Shown: positions 44,741 to 54,458, numbered from the stretch's first letter. The stretch: 64,000 nucleotides of DNA from Thalassospira indica (GCF_003403095.1 NZ_CP031555.1:3784001-3848000), one strand, 5' to 3'. A program made the numbers and translations. The notes: a model not told the origin generated them from the sequence alone.

Positions 44741-45448
44741 ATGAGCGAGAATGTCTTCGCCGACGCACTGGTGCCCGATGTCGACGATCCGCAATTTGCC
44801 GATCTGATCGAAACATTTACCGTGCCTGCCCGCGTGCCGCTGGCGCCGGAAATCGAGATGTATCTGGCGACCCACATCACCCCGCTTTGGCAGGCGACCG
44901 AGGATATTCTGGGTGTGCTTGATATCCCGCCACCCTATTGGGCCTTTGCCTGGCCGGGTGGGCAGGCAATCACGCGCTATATCCTGGATCACCCGGAACT
45001 GGTGCGTGGCAAGCGGGTGCTTGATTTCGCCTGCGGTGGCGGCATGCAGGCGATTGCCTGCGTCCGTTCAGAAGCCGCAGAAATACTGGCCAATGACATC
45101 GATCCGGTGGCGATTACCGCCACAAGACTAAACGCCAAACATAATGGCGTTGAAATCCCGACGACGACCGAAAATCTGGTTGGCACCTCGGCCCCGGAAA
45201 AGCGCTGGGATGTGATTTTTGCCGGGGACGTTTGCTATCAGCAGGATATGGCAAACGCCGTTTTGCAGTGGCTGATGACCGAGGCCCGCCTTGGTACAAA
45301 GGTCATTCTGGCCGATCCGGGCCGGACCTATGCGCCGACGCACAATATCGACGAGCTAGAAACCTATGACGTACCGGTCGATGTCGCGGTCGAGGACACC
45401 GACACCAAGCTCACCCGCATCTGGCAGCTTTTACCCGACCGTGATTAA
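44741..45448 (+). CDS. EtfB lysine methyltransferase-like protein (METTL20/PrmA-type)
   Basis: A 235-residue SAM-dependent methyltransferase. PPPYWAFAWPGGQAITRYILDHPELVRGKRVLDFACGGGMQAIA holds the substrate-side PPYWAFAWPGG motif and SAM motif I; ANDIDPVAITATRLNAKHNG is motif II. This combination is that of the METTL20 group, whose human and bacterial members methylate lysines of the electron-transfer flavoprotein beta subunit. Some genomes list it as a nicotinamide N-methylase-like protein. It sits 46 bases after UbiA, and the link to ubiquinone-reducing ETF is suggestive. ATG at 44741 is preceded by AAGG. Confidence 0.82.
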   Translation: MSENVFADALVPDVDDPQFADLIETFTVPARVPLAPEIEMYLATHITPLWQATEDILGVLDIPPPYWAFAWPGGQAITRYILDHPELVRGKRVLDFACGGGMQAIACVRSEAAEILANDIDPVAITATRLNAKHNGVEIPTTTENLVGTSAPEKRWDVIFAGDVCYQQDMANAVLQWLMTEARLGTKVILADPGRTYAPTHNIDELETYDVPVDVAVEDTDTKLTRIWQLLPDRD

Positions 45449-46185
45449 TCCTGTTCAACAACAAGACGGCGAAATACCGGATCATCAATGACCCGCAGGA
45501 CGAATGCGGGGCCAAAGACCTGGCCGGCACGCTTGGCGAAATGCGCCATCATTTCCCATTGCTCAAGGGATGTGAACCGGCGATCTCTGGCCTCAATCGC
45601 AGACAAGGCAAACACCGCGCCCCGATCAAAAACATGCCCGCGTGCAGATTGGTACATGCCGATGTGATCGGGCGTAACCCCGCAATCGAGATCAAGATCG
45701 CGCCCCGGAAATTGAACATAGCTGTAATGGGCTGGTACCGATTCAGTGACATGCATATGGGCAAGTTGTGTCGGGGTGAGCCAAGTCACCGAAATTCGTA
45801 CCCGCGTGCCCGGTGATGGCGCCAGCGTTGCCGGTACAGCGCCGTATCCGGTTATGTGCGTTGAATAGACAATATCATGATGCGCCAGCCAGCCATGGGT
45901 CACCGGAATTTCATCTGACAGGTTCTGATGGGTGAATTTTCGGGTCAGTTGTACCGGTGCACGATTGGACCCGACCGCCAGAACCGGTGTCCTGCCCCTT
46001 GTCGCGGTCGCGACGTCTGATGGCTCCATCGCAACTACGTCACCACCACGAAACAGAAAGTCGTGATCCGGCGCAAAATAGGGATACAAAAACGCGCGCA
46101 GGAGGTCCTGCGCGCGTGGATGCTGTTCGATCTGGTCGCGCAACACGGGATCCGTGATCATATGCGCATCAGATATCGAAAACAT
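45445..46185 (-). CDS. Uncharacterised protein with a GSN motif
   Basis: A 246-residue cytoplasmic protein I do not recognise. One stretch (VLAVGSNRAPVQLTRKF, about 69-85) resembles the glycine-rich GSN start of gamma-glutamylcyclotransferase-like folds, but the catalytic Glu region is not evident. No signal peptide or membrane span is present. It lies 15 bases after the DUF4170 gene on the same strand and its end overlaps the converging methyltransferase gene by four bases. ATG at 46161 is an alternative start. Confidence 0.75.
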   Translation of the reverse strand: MFSISDAHMITDPVLRDQIEQHPRAQDLLRAFLYPYFAPDHDFLFRGGDVVAMEPSDVATATRGRTPVLAVGSNRAPVQLTRKFTHQNLSDEIPVTHGWLAHHDIVYSTHITGYGAVPATLAPSPGTRVRISVTWLTPTQLAHMHVTESVPAHYSYVQFPGRDLDLDCGVTPDHIGMYQSARGHVFDRGAVFALSAIEARDRRFTSLEQWEMMAHFAKRAGQVFGPAFVLRVIDDPVFRRLVVEQD

Positions 46186-46199
46186 ATTGGTCGTCCGGC

Positions 46200-46556
46200 T
46201 TAGCCTTCGACGACGCGATAGCGATAGTTGCAGTCGTCAACATGCTGCCATGCCAGTTTCGACCATGCTTTTTCTGCATCGCCGAAGGTAGCAAACGGGC
46301 CATGACGTTCTTCTTCACCGCCAACCGGGGTTTCGAAATCGGTGCTTTCATATTCGCCACCGACAACCCAGTATTCTTCAAGGCGTTCGATCCGATAACG
46401 CGAATTCGCGTCATCAACCGACTGCCAGGCCATTTTAGACCATTCCTTTTCCGCGTCTTCGAAGCTGCCAAACGGACCAACTTTGGTTTCTTCGCCAATC
46501 GGCTTGTCGAAACCGGTATCCTGATAGGTGCCCCCGATAACCCAGTACTTGGCCAT
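46200..46556 (-). CDS. DUF4170 protein with two tandem copies of the domain
   Basis: A 118-residue protein made of two similar halves. The first half starts KYWVIGGTYQDTGF and ends in SKMAWQSVDDANSRYRI; the second starts EYWVVGGEYESTDF and ends in SKLAWQHVDDCNYRYRV. Each holds the DUF4170 pattern YWV-GG and GPF-F-DAEK-WSK-AWQ-VDD-RYR. Most family members I know have one copy. Function unknown; it may be a small ligand-binding or structural domain. ATG at 46556 matches the first repeat. Confidence 0.88.
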   Translation of the reverse strand: MAKYWVIGGTYQDTGFDKPIGEETKVGPFGSFEDAEKEWSKMAWQSVDDANSRYRIERLEEYWVVGGEYESTDFETPVGGEEERHGPFATFGDAEKAWSKLAWQHVDDCNYRYRVVEG

Positions 46557-46820
46557 CTGTGCGTCCTTCATGTTTTTGGTGAGTTGCCAGGCCGCGTGCT
46601 GTGGGTCACGCGACTCTTTTCCTTGCCCATGTATAACCAAATGATGCGCTGACCAAAACCGCAAAATTATGCATCGCCCTGCAACGCAGCATTGTCAGAT
46701 CATGCAGGGATGGATCGATCCGGTTACAAATGACGTATTTGACAACAGCAAGGTTGTCCCCTTTCGCTCCGCGGCGTATGAAGACAATCAGGTTTCAAAG
46801 CTTTGCAGATGACAGGTGCC

Positions 46821-48347
46821 ATGCCCTATCAATCCCTTCGTGACTTCATGGATGCGCTGGAAAAAACCGGCCGTCTTGTCCGCGTCACTGAACCGGTTTC
46901 CCCCAACCTTGAAATGACAGAAATCCAGACCCGCCTACTGGCCGAAGGCGGGCCGGCTGTTCTGTTTGAAAATGTTGTCGGTGATGACGGCAAAAAATAC
47001 GACATGCCGGTTCTGGTCAACCTGTTTGGCACCGTGGACCGCGTGGCGGCGGGCATGAACCGCAAACCCGAAGAACTGCGCGAAGTCGGTGAAACGCTGG
47101 CGTTCCTTAAACAGCCAGAACCACCGGCCAGCATCCGCGAAGCCTTTTCGATGCTGCCGCTTGCCAAAACCGTTATGGCGATGAAACCCAAAACGGTTTC
47201 CAAGGCCCCCTGTCAGGAAGTGGTCCTTCAGGGCGATGATATCGATCTTTCGAAAATTCCGGTGCAATCCTGCTGGCCCGGCGAGCCCGGCCCGCTGATC
47301 ACCTGGCCACTGGTCGTAACCCAGGGACCAAGTGCCGGGGAAAAAGGTGGCGACAAGCGCGATGTGTTTAACCTTGGCATCTATCGCATGCAGGTGCTGG
47401 GCAAAAACAAAACCATCATGCGCTGGCTCAAACATCGCGGTGGTGCGCAGCATCATGCCCGCTGGAAACAGGAAAAGCGTGAACCGCTGCCAGCTGCCAT
47501 CGTGTTGGGTGCGGATCCGGGCACGATCCTTGCCGCGGTCACCCCGGTCCCCGATACCTTGTCGGAATATCAGTTTGCCGGGCTGTTGCGTGGTGAAAAG
47601 GTTGAACTGGTCGATTGCAAAACCGTCCCGCTAAAGGTCCCGGCCACCGCCGAGATCATTCTTGAAGGCTATGTATCGCTTGATGAATACGCGCCCGAAG
47701 GGCCGTACGGCGATCACACCGGTTATTATAACTCGGTCGAAGACTTCCCGGTCTTTACCGTAACCGCAATCACCATGCGCAAAAAACCGATTTATCTGTC
47801 GACCTTCACCGGCCGTCCACCAGATGAGCCATCTGTGCTGGGCGAGGCCTTAAACGATGTGTTCGTGCCGCTTCTGCAGCAGCAATTCCCGGAAATCGTT
47901 GATTTCTGGCTGCCGCCCGAAGGATGCAGCTATCGCATTGCAGTGGTGTCGATGAAAAAGGCCTATGCCGGTCATGCCAAGCGCGTAATGATGGGCGTCT
48001 GGTCGTTCCTGCGTCAATTCATGTACACAAAGTTCGTCATTGTTGTGGACGACGATATTGATGTCCGTGACTGGAAGGATGTGATGTGGGCGATTTCAAC
48101 CCGGATGGACCCGGTGCGCGATATCACCCCCGTCACCGACACCCCGATTGACTACCTTGATTTCGCATCCCCTGTTTCGGGTCTTGGCGGAAAGCTTGGC
48201 CTTGATGCCACCAACAAACTGCCCGGCGAAACCAACCGCGAATGGGGTGAAAAGATCTATATGGAAGAAGACATCATCGACCGTGTCGATCAGAAATGGG
48301 AACGTTATGGCCTGCCCGGATCGGGCAAGAAAATCTGGCGGGACTGA
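46821..48347 (+). CDS. ubiD: UbiD family decarboxylase
   Basis: A prenylated-FMN-dependent decarboxylase of 508 residues that acts on 3-polyprenyl-4-hydroxybenzoate in ubiquinone synthesis. It has the start [22 protein letters not shown], the [19 protein letters not shown] block, the [12 protein letters not shown] active-site loop (Arg-Glu-Glu family) and the C-terminal [23 protein letters not shown] at 46821 has AGG at the right distance; ATG at 46809 is also possible. The cofactor-supplying UbiX is not in the window. Confidence 0.94.
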   Translation: MPYQSLRDFMDALEKTGRLVRVTEPVSPNLEMTEIQTRLLAEGGPAVLFENVVGDDGKKYDMPVLVNLFGTVDRVAAGMNRKPEELREVGETLAFLKQPEPPASIREAFSMLPLAKTVMAMKPKTVSKAPCQEVVLQGDDIDLSKIPVQSCWPGEPGPLITWPLVVTQGPSAGEKGGDKRDVFNLGIYRMQVLGKNKTIMRWLKHRGGAQHHARWKQEKREPLPAAIVLGADPGTILAAVTPVPDTLSEYQFAGLLRGEKVELVDCKTVPLKVPATAEIILEGYVSLDEYAPEGPYGDHTGYYNSVEDFPVFTVTAITMRKKPIYLSTFTGRPPDEPSVLGEALNDVFVPLLQQQFPEIVDFWLPPEGCSYRIAVVSMKKAYAGHAKRVMMGVWSFLRQFMYTKFVIVVDDDIDVRDWKDVMWAISTRMDPVRDITPVTDTPIDYLDFASPVSGLGGKLGLDATNKLPGETNREWGEKIYMEEDIIDRVDQKWERYGLPGSGKKIWRD

Positions 48348-48350
48348 TCG

Positions 48351-48641
48351 CTAAAAGCCGTGAAAGACCATATCGAGTGCGTTGGTGAGGACGAAACTAT
48401 CTTCGAACTCACCAACTTTTTCACCGATTTCTGCCAGACCAACAGTCGCGATAAACTGCGGCAAAAGAACCCAATCATCACCATTAATCCGAATAACCGG
48501 ATTAAGCCTGTCCGCTGGCAAGGCAAATTCGGAGATTGGCTTTAAAGGCACAACGACACGTGTTTGCAGGTCAGCCAGCAAATCTGACTGCACATCGACG
48601 ATATAGCCGTCCTCGAAACGGCAAATATCCCCCTTGGCCAT
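48351..48641 (-). CDS. ccdB: CcdB-family toxin
   Basis: A 96-residue toxin of the CcdB family, which poisons DNA gyrase in the F-plasmid prototype. Matching blocks are YIVDVQSDLLADLQTRVVVPL, NPVIRINGDDWVLLPQFIATV, and the tail NALDMVFHGF, equivalent to the NAINLMFWGI end that contacts gyrase. The Trp of the typical FWGI tail is replaced by His here. It overlaps the antitoxin gene by one base (TGATG). I infer a chromosomal type II toxin-antitoxin pair. Confidence 0.87.
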   Translation of the reverse strand: MAKGDICRFEDGYIVDVQSDLLADLQTRVVVPLKPISEFALPADRLNPVIRINGDDWVLLPQFIATVGLAEIGEKVGEFEDSFVLTNALDMVFHGF

Positions 48642-48883
48642 CAGAATTTTCGATTTTTGGCCAAAGGTATGCCGTTTTGCGCGACATAGCTGTTGCTGGC
48701 TTCAAGGGCTGCGCTGTTTTGCTCTTTCCAGAGTTCAGCCCGTTTCATCGAAATCGCATCGCGTAAACCTGACTCGGCTGAGCGCGAAATATTGATCCCG
48801 AGTTTTTTGGCCTCTTGCAACAATTCAGCATCAAGACTGACATTTGTCGGCTTGCGCTGCTTGGCTTTGACATCTGCGGTCAT
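48641..48883 (-). CDS. ccdA: CcdA-family antitoxin
   Basis: An 80-residue antitoxin. The N-terminal ribbon-helix-helix (KPTNVSLDAELLQEAKKLGINISRSAESGL) binds DNA and the C-terminal helix (RAELWKEQNSAALEASNSYVAQNG) wraps the toxin. Order antitoxin-toxin and the overlap with the toxin gene are usual. GGAG precedes the ATG. A small dyad at 48901-48912 upstream may be its autoregulatory operator. Confidence 0.87.
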   Translation of the reverse strand: MTADVKAKQRKPTNVSLDAELLQEAKKLGINISRSAESGLRDAISMKRAELWKEQNSAALEASNSYVAQNGIPLAKNRKF

Positions 48884-48900
48884 TTACGCAAGCTCCATGT

Positions 48901-48912
48901 GCATATTTATGC
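48901..48912 (-). promoter_or_regulatory. Candidate autoregulatory operator of ccdAB
   Basis: GCATA-TT-TATGC forms a 12-bp dyad, followed by a related GCGCATA arm, 18-30 bases upstream of the antitoxin start and overlapping the probable -10 on the minus strand. Ribbon-helix-helix antitoxins repress their own promoter through such sites. Confidence 0.45.
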
Positions 48913-48941
48913 GCATACTTTATCAGCAAACGACACCAAGC

Positions 48942-49535
48942 TCAATTTCTGAAGAACATCCAGTGATCACCATTTTCATCCGGCTTTTCGGAATAGAAAA
49001 ACTGCGGCGCATCACACATGAAATCATCAACGCGGATGGCGAAGTTGCACATATCCGCATCGCCCATAACTTCGGCCATGTATTCAGTGCTGTTTTCCTG
49101 CCAGCTCAGCACCGGTGGTGCCGTTTCATCAAAGACACACAGGGCGAACTGCTCGGACTGTTTGAACGGGATATAGCGGATTTCACTGTGATCTTTGGCA
49201 CCATGATTGGTCACAAACAACAGTGCGAAAAACGGGCCATCAGGGTTATCAAGGTCAACCCATCCGGCGATGCGGTCAAGCACGCCGTCACAGGTAAAAT
49301 CACCGGTCAGCATCTGATGGCGGTAATTTCGGGCGTATTGCCCTCCCTGCCAGCGCATTTCGTAATAAAACTGTGCGCTTGAAACCGGATCGGTTTCGCC
49401 ATTCGCATTCAGCTCCCATACACCATTTTCATCCCAGCCTTTCATCACAGTCTTGCTGTCATCTGCGAATGCAGGGCTGACCAATCCGATCAGGCAAACC
49501 ACACTAAGACCGGAAAGAATTTTCTGCTTGTTCAT
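48942..49535 (-). CDS. Secreted or periplasmic protein of unknown function
   Basis: A 197-residue protein with a signal peptide (KQKILSGLSVVCLIGLVSPAFADD). The mature part contains several Cys (FTCDGVLDRI, FALCVFDETA, DMCNFAIRVDDFMCDAP), which could form disulfides in the periplasm. I recognise no family. The segment GDFTCDGVLDRIAGWVDLDNPDGPFFALLFVTN has a loose FG-GAP-like or calcium-loop look (D-x-D-x), but this is not firm. ATG at 49535 fits the signal peptide; the longer open frame does not. Confidence 0.72.
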   Translation of the reverse strand: MNKQKILSGLSVVCLIGLVSPAFADDSKTVMKGWDENGVWELNANGETDPVSSAQFYYEMRWQGGQYARNYRHQMLTGDFTCDGVLDRIAGWVDLDNPDGPFFALLFVTNHGAKDHSEIRYIPFKQSEQFALCVFDETAPPVLSWQENSTEYMAEVMGDADMCNFAIRVDDFMCDAPQFFYSEKPDENGDHWMFFRN

Positions 49536-49759
49536 CGCGTTCCCGTTTATCTGGCGCCAGTAGCACTTGTTTATCCGACTATAACAGAAAGCCGTTTGAA
49601 ATCTGTCATTGACCGGGCCTTGCCATTCGGCCCTCGTCCTGCCACCTCTGGAACAAGGCAGGAATTTTAGACCAAAACCAGCTTTTTGTTTCGGGTCTAT
49701 GCGAAAACGTTCGTGCCCCCTATAACGTAAGAAACACATTCCGATACAAGGGAGCCTCC

Positions 49760-51109
49760 ATGCCCAAGACCGACATGACACTTGATCGCATCAATGACCT
49801 TCTCGCACAGGCAAAAAAGGCCGGTGCAGACGATGCCGATGCCGTTTATGTCGAAGGCACATCGCTTTCGGTTGCCCAACGTCTGGGCAAGATGGAAAAG
49901 CTTGAACGTTCCGAGGGGGCCGATCTTGGCCTGCGGGTTCTGATTGGCAAGAAACAGGCAGTTGTATCGTCATCTGATACCAGCGACGCAGCCCTTGCCG
50001 AATTGGTCGAACGTGCGGTCGCGATGGCCAAAAATGCCCCGGAAGATCCCTATTGCGGGATTGCCGACCCAAGTGAACTTGCCGAAAGTTTCAATGTCGA
50101 AGCACTTGAGCTTTGCGAGCCGGGCGAAGTTGATCAGGACAAACTGATCGAATGGGCCAGCGCCTGTGAAGAAGCTGCGCGATCCGTCGACGGCATCACC
50201 AATTCCGAAGGATCCGAAGCCGGCTGGGGCCGCCATCAGATCACGCTTGCCGCCACCAACGGCTTTGCCAATTCTTATGCCGGGTCCGGCAGCCATATCT
50301 CGGTTTCCGTATTGGCGGGCACCGGTACAGGCATGGAACGCGATTACGATTATGACAGTGCAGTCTTTTCCACCGATCTGCGCGATCCGGTCGATATCGG
50401 CAAAAAGGCCGCCGAAAAAACCCTGCGTCGTCTGAACCCGCGCAAGGTCAAAAGCGCGCAGGTCCCGGTGATCTATGACCCGCGCGTTTCGGCATCGATC
50501 GTCGGGCATCTGTCATCGGCGATTAATGGTTCCGGCATTGCACGTGGCACCAGCTTCCTGCTCGATGCCATGGGCAGCGAAATCTTCGCGCCCCATATCA
50601 ACATCATTGATGACCCGCACCGCAAACGTGGTCTGCGTTCCAAACCGTTTGACGCCGAAGGGGTTGCAAACCAGAAACGCCATCTGATCGAAAACGGTGT
50701 CCTGAAAACCTGGATCATGGATCTACGTTCGGCCCGTCAGCTTGGCCTGAAATCCACCGGCAACGCATCGCGCGGGGCCGGAAGCCTGCCCGGGCCATCG
50801 ACCACCAACCTTTACATGGAACCGGGCACCATTTCGCCCGAAGACATGATCAAGGATATCAAGTCAGGCCTTTACATCACCGAGATGATCGGCAGCAGCG
50901 TAAATGGCGTGACGGGCGATTATTCGCGCGGTGCGTCGGGGTACTGGATTGAAAATGGCGAATTGGCCTATCCGGTGTCGGAAATCACGGTGGCGGGCAA
51001 CCTCAAAGACATGTTCAAGACCGTTGTTCCGGCCAATGACCTGACATTCAAATACGGCACCAATGCCCCGACCCTTCGCATTGACGGCATGACGCTGGCT
51101 GGGCAGTAA
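49760..51109 (+). CDS. pmbA: Metalloprotease-associated protein PmbA/TldE
   Basis: A 449-residue PmbA, partner of TldD in the heterodimeric zinc peptidase. It has the PmbA blocks KMEKLERSEGADLGLRVLIGKKQAVVSSSD, KPFDAEGVANQKRHLIENG and GVTGDYSRGASGYWIENGELAYPVSEITVAGNL. The HEXXXH metal site of TldD is absent, as expected for this non-catalytic subunit. A ribosome site (AAGGGAG) precedes the ATG. TldD is encoded at 15952. Confidence 0.94.
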   Translation: MPKTDMTLDRINDLLAQAKKAGADDADAVYVEGTSLSVAQRLGKMEKLERSEGADLGLRVLIGKKQAVVSSSDTSDAALAELVERAVAMAKNAPEDPYCGIADPSELAESFNVEALELCEPGEVDQDKLIEWASACEEAARSVDGITNSEGSEAGWGRHQITLAATNGFANSYAGSGSHISVSVLAGTGTGMERDYDYDSAVFSTDLRDPVDIGKKAAEKTLRRLNPRKVKSAQVPVIYDPRVSASIVGHLSSAINGSGIARGTSFLLDAMGSEIFAPHINIIDDPHRKRGLRSKPFDAEGVANQKRHLIENGVLKTWIMDLRSARQLGLKSTGNASRGAGSLPGPSTTNLYMEPGTISPEDMIKDIKSGLYITEMIGSSVNGVTGDYSRGASGYWIENGELAYPVSEITVAGNLKDMFKTVVPANDLTFKYGTNAPTLRIDGMTLAGQ

Positions 51110-51140
51110 CCGACCTTCGCTATTGCCCAATCAAAAAAAG

Positions 51141-51170
51141 AACGCCCGGTCCATTTTGGCCGGGCGTTTT
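51141..51170. terminator. Terminator between pmbA and the chemotaxis receptor
   Basis: AACGCCCGG (51141-51149) pairs with CCGGGCGTT (51160-51168) around a TCCATTTTGG loop, with an A tract before and TTTT after. It serves the two converging genes. Confidence 0.9.
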
Positions 51171-51199
51171 GCCTTTGCGTATCCGAAAATCCGGAGCGC

Positions 51200-53248
51200 C
51201 TAGGCCGACCGGATGGCATTGACGAAATTGTCGGTTGCACCTTTCAGGGTGGCAAAGTTTTCGGACAGCGTGCTGACAGCGGTTAAAACGTCGCTTGATG
51301 CTGTGCCTGCATCGTTTACAGCCTGTGAAACCGTGACAATGTTGGAACTGACAACCGTAGTCCCGGTCGCGGCCTGTTCTATGTTAAAGGCGATTTCACG
51401 GGTTGCTGCCGATTGTTCCTCCACCGCCGAGGAAATGGTCGCAACAATGCCTTCCATTTCGCTGATCGTTTGGCTGATCAGTTCGATCTGGTTGGCGGCA
51501 AAGCCGGTACGGCTTTGAACACTGTCGACCTGGGAGCGGATTTCTTCTGTAGCCTTGGCCGTTTGCGCCGAAAGGGTTTTGACTTCGTTGGCAACAACCG
51601 CAAAGCCCTTGCCCGCATCCCCCGCCCGCGAAGCTTCAATCGTCGCATTGAGCGCAAGCATATTGGTCTGGTCGGAAATATCGGCAATCAGCTTGAGAAC
51701 ATGATCGATATTGTTGGATGCCTCGACCAGTTCCTTGATACCGCGCATGGTTTCGCGGGCCTGATCAACAGCCTTTTTGGCGATTTCATTTGAAAAGACA
51801 ACCTGACGATTGATCTCCTCAATCGAGCTGTTGAGCTCCTCTGTCGCCGAGGCAACGGAATCCACATTGCCACTTGCCTCTTCACTGGCCGATGCAACAG
51901 CCGTCGTTTGTTCTGACGCCGAATTTGCGATCTGGGACATGCCGGTGGCCGTTGCCTGTAACTCGACGGCGGCGGCAGCCACCGCTTCGATAATGCTGCC
52001 GACACTGTTCGTAAAGCTGTCCGCCGTCTGGTTCATGAACCGCCGCTGTTCTTCCTTGGCCCGTTCTTCCTGCGCACGGGCTTCGGCTTCGAGTTCGTCA
52101 TTGCGGATGGCATTGGTTTTAAACACCTGAACCGCCTGTGCCATCTGGCCGATTTCGTCCTTGCGGGTCTGTCCGGGAATTTCAACACCCAGATCATGAT
52201 CGGCCAGCCTGCGCATGATGGTCGTAATCGCAGTGATCGGACGCGACAAACGATCCCCCATGACCCAGGCCAGAACCATCCCAAGAACGGCACCACCAAT
52301 CGATGCGATCAGAATTTCCTTTTCTGCCAGAATGATTTCGGCGACGACCTTTTCAAAGATGTTGTGCTCTGCCACCGCCAGTTCCTGTTTCAGGGCCTCG
52401 GCATCGGCGATAATACCCTCGGATGCTTCGCGCATGGTCCCGTGGACCGTGGCGACAATTTCCAGTTCGTCGGCACGGATCTTGTCGAACACTTCACGGT
52501 AATCAGCAAACAGGTTCTTGGCATCATCCAGCACAGCTTTCAGGTCACCCGTAAGCGGTTGATTGCCGATTTGCCCCAATGCGGCCTCAAGCTTTGCAAA
52601 TTCATCGGCGGATTTCGCGCCAAAGCTGTCGTCCTGACGGCCAATCAGGATATTGGCATACAACCTTGCCAGAAGTGCATGTTCACGTGCCGCGACTGAG
52701 CGTTTGAGGAGCTCAAGATCGCCGGTGTTCTGCGCATGGGCAACAAGCTTGTCGAGATCGGCAACGATCTTGATCCCGTCCGGCTCAAGGCGATCCAGGA
52801 TCAGGGAATGGTATTCGTCGCTCAGGCTTTTGGCCGAGGCAAAGCTTGCCAGATAGGCATCAAGCTCTTCGGCGATGTGTTCAATGCGGCTTCGATGTTG
52901 TTCGCCAATGAACTTCTCACGGGCGTCATCAAGCATCAGATCAAGCTGCTTGGCATAGGTAAACACGGCTTCGGCATCTGCCGGATCAGCCGTATTGGCA
53001 AACTCACGCGCGTGACTGTTAAAGCGCAGGAACTGCGTTTCAATCTCGCTGATCAGCGCGGCTTCTTCAACATAATGGGCATATTCATCCACATCATGTG
53101 AAACAGCAACAAAGGTGAAATACGCAAAGGCAAGTGCCGAAATGAGAATTGCCAGTACCACGGCAAAACCAGCCAGAGTTTTTGTTTTTATCTGCATGTC
53201 AGCCAACACACCTGAGTTGAGAACCAAAGCGGAGGACCCCGAAACCAT
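51200..53248 (-). CDS. Methyl-accepting chemotaxis protein
   Basis: A 682-residue transducer. One membrane helix near the N-terminus (LAGFAVVLAILISALAFAYF) leads to a long helical periplasmic sensor (about 40-300, HBM-like in length), then a second helix (IASIGGAVLGMVLAWVMG), HAMP and the cytoplasmic signalling domain. The hairpin tip is DQTNMLALNATIEASRAGDAGKGFAVVANEVKTL. I chose ATG at 53248 because AGGGAG precedes it at good distance; ATG at 53329 or 53197 is possible. Its ligand cannot be read. Confidence 0.9.
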   Translation of the reverse strand: MVSGSSALVLNSGVLADMQIKTKTLAGFAVVLAILISALAFAYFTFVAVSHDVDEYAHYVEEAALISEIETQFLRFNSHAREFANTADPADAEAVFTYAKQLDLMLDDAREKFIGEQHRSRIEHIAEELDAYLASFASAKSLSDEYHSLILDRLEPDGIKIVADLDKLVAHAQNTGDLELLKRSVAAREHALLARLYANILIGRQDDSFGAKSADEFAKLEAALGQIGNQPLTGDLKAVLDDAKNLFADYREVFDKIRADELEIVATVHGTMREASEGIIADAEALKQELAVAEHNIFEKVVAEIILAEKEILIASIGGAVLGMVLAWVMGDRLSRPITAITTIMRRLADHDLGVEIPGQTRKDEIGQMAQAVQVFKTNAIRNDELEAEARAQEERAKEEQRRFMNQTADSFTNSVGSIIEAVAAAAVELQATATGMSQIANSASEQTTAVASASEEASGNVDSVASATEELNSSIEEINRQVVFSNEIAKKAVDQARETMRGIKELVEASNNIDHVLKLIADISDQTNMLALNATIEASRAGDAGKGFAVVANEVKTLSAQTAKATEEIRSQVDSVQSRTGFAANQIELISQTISEMEGIVATISSAVEEQSAATREIAFNIEQAATGTTVVSSNIVTVSQAVNDAGTASSDVLTAVSTLSENFATLKGATDNFVNAIRSA

Positions 53249-53510
53249 CGTCAATCTCCCTGAATGGCGATGATCTTCATCAACGCTATCCGTCAAATTT
53301 CGCAGCACGTTTCGCGACTCAAAATCCATCCCAATTCCCTCTGATCGGGAGGTACAAGTCGCGCGCACTACGTTAAAATCAAGGTGGGGAACAGAAATAC
53401 AACTTCAAGGACCCGTTGATAATTCATCATGAGCACTTGAAAAATCCCGAAAGTCCGGGCATTTGGCCGAGGCAACCGGACAATCCGTGTAACGACTTTG
53501 GGGTGTGCTT

Positions 53511-54458
53511 TTAATCTACAGCGATCCGAAGCAGATCAGGTGATGTGTGATCGGTCATGGAAGACAATTCGGCATAAGCCGGCGGCACCATCAATCGCAC
53601 AGGATAGGGGGACAAACTGATCTCGCACGGCAGTTTTCCGGCACTTTCCCCATCGATCTGAAGCGGCGCCGGGCCGCAATGACTGGTGATCGTGATGCGT
53701 TCTGCCCGAACCACCGAAACGTCACTTTGGGCATGCAACCGATTAAGCGTCAGTGCCAGACCATAACGTGACAAGGCCCCGATACCGTTGCCCGGCATCA
53801 GCACCACATCAAGGCTGTTGGCGGTCAGGCTGGCATCGGGCGAAATGACAAATGCCCCGCCATAATGTTGCGCATGGGTTACAACCACGCCCGACACCCG
53901 ATAATTTTCCCGGCCAATACTGACTTCAAAATCACGATGACGCGGGAAAAGGATGTTGCGAAGCCCCTCCAGAACATAGGCCCCCTTGCCAATCAGGCGT
54001 TTGAGGCGCAGCGAGACATTGGCGACCGTATCGGCATCGGCCCCCATGCCGACCATCAAAAAGAACGCCCGACCATTGACCAGTCCGGGACGGACCCAGA
54101 CCATGCCGGGATTATTGATATAGTCAGCAATCGCGCGTGTCCGGATTTCAAGCCCGACCTCGACCGCCAGCACATTGGCCGTTCCAAGCGGGATGATGCC
54201 AAGTGGCGGGACCTCGTGCCCGTCAATCTGGGCATCAAGCAATCCGTTTAATGCCTCGTTAAGCGACCCGTCGCCCCCGGCAACAAACAAACGTTGATGG
54301 GCGCGGACCTTGCGGGCCAGTTCACGGGCGTGACCGGGATGGGTGGTTTGCAGCAACTCCACCTTGATGCCGGCATGTTGCAATATCTGGGATAAAAACC
54401 GCTGTTTATTGCCACCGGCACGTGGATTGAAGATGACAGTCACATCCGCATCGGTCAT
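53511..54458 (-). CDS. Diacylglycerol kinase-family lipid kinase
   Basis: A 315-residue DAGK-catalytic-domain protein of the YegS/DgkB type. It starts VTVIFNPRAGGNKQRF, with the nucleotide motif FVAGGDGSLNEALNGLLD (about 60-78), PLGIIPLGTANVLAVEVGL and, near the end, CGPAPLQIDGESAGK. The protein phosphorylates diacylglycerol or another lipid. It is divergent from a PlcP-like phospholipase and its glycosyltransferase, and a candidate PHO box lies in the shared promoter region. A role in recycling the diacylglycerol formed by PlcP is inferred. ATG at 54458 fits the family start. Confidence 0.87.
   Translation of the reverse strand: MTDADVTVIFNPRAGGNKQRFLSQILQHAGIKVELLQTTHPGHARELARKVRAHQRLFVAGGDGSLNEALNGLLDAQIDGHEVPPLGIIPLGTANVLAVEVGLEIRTRAIADYINNPGMVWVRPGLVNGRAFFLMVGMGADADTVANVSLRLKRLIGKGAYVLEGLRNILFPRHRDFEVSIGRENYRVSGVVVTHAQHYGGAFVISPDASLTANSLDVVLMPGNGIGALSRYGLALTLNRLHAQSDVSVVRAERITITSHCGPAPLQIDGESAGKLPCEISLSPYPVRLMVPPAYAELSSMTDHTSPDLLRIAVD

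Noticed and set aside
46702..46812. 36-codon frame (MQGWIDPVTNDVF...) whose TGA overlaps an ATG of ubiD
   Set aside because: Possible leader peptide, but no ribosome site precedes it and there is no evidence beyond openness; the better ubiD start is 46821.
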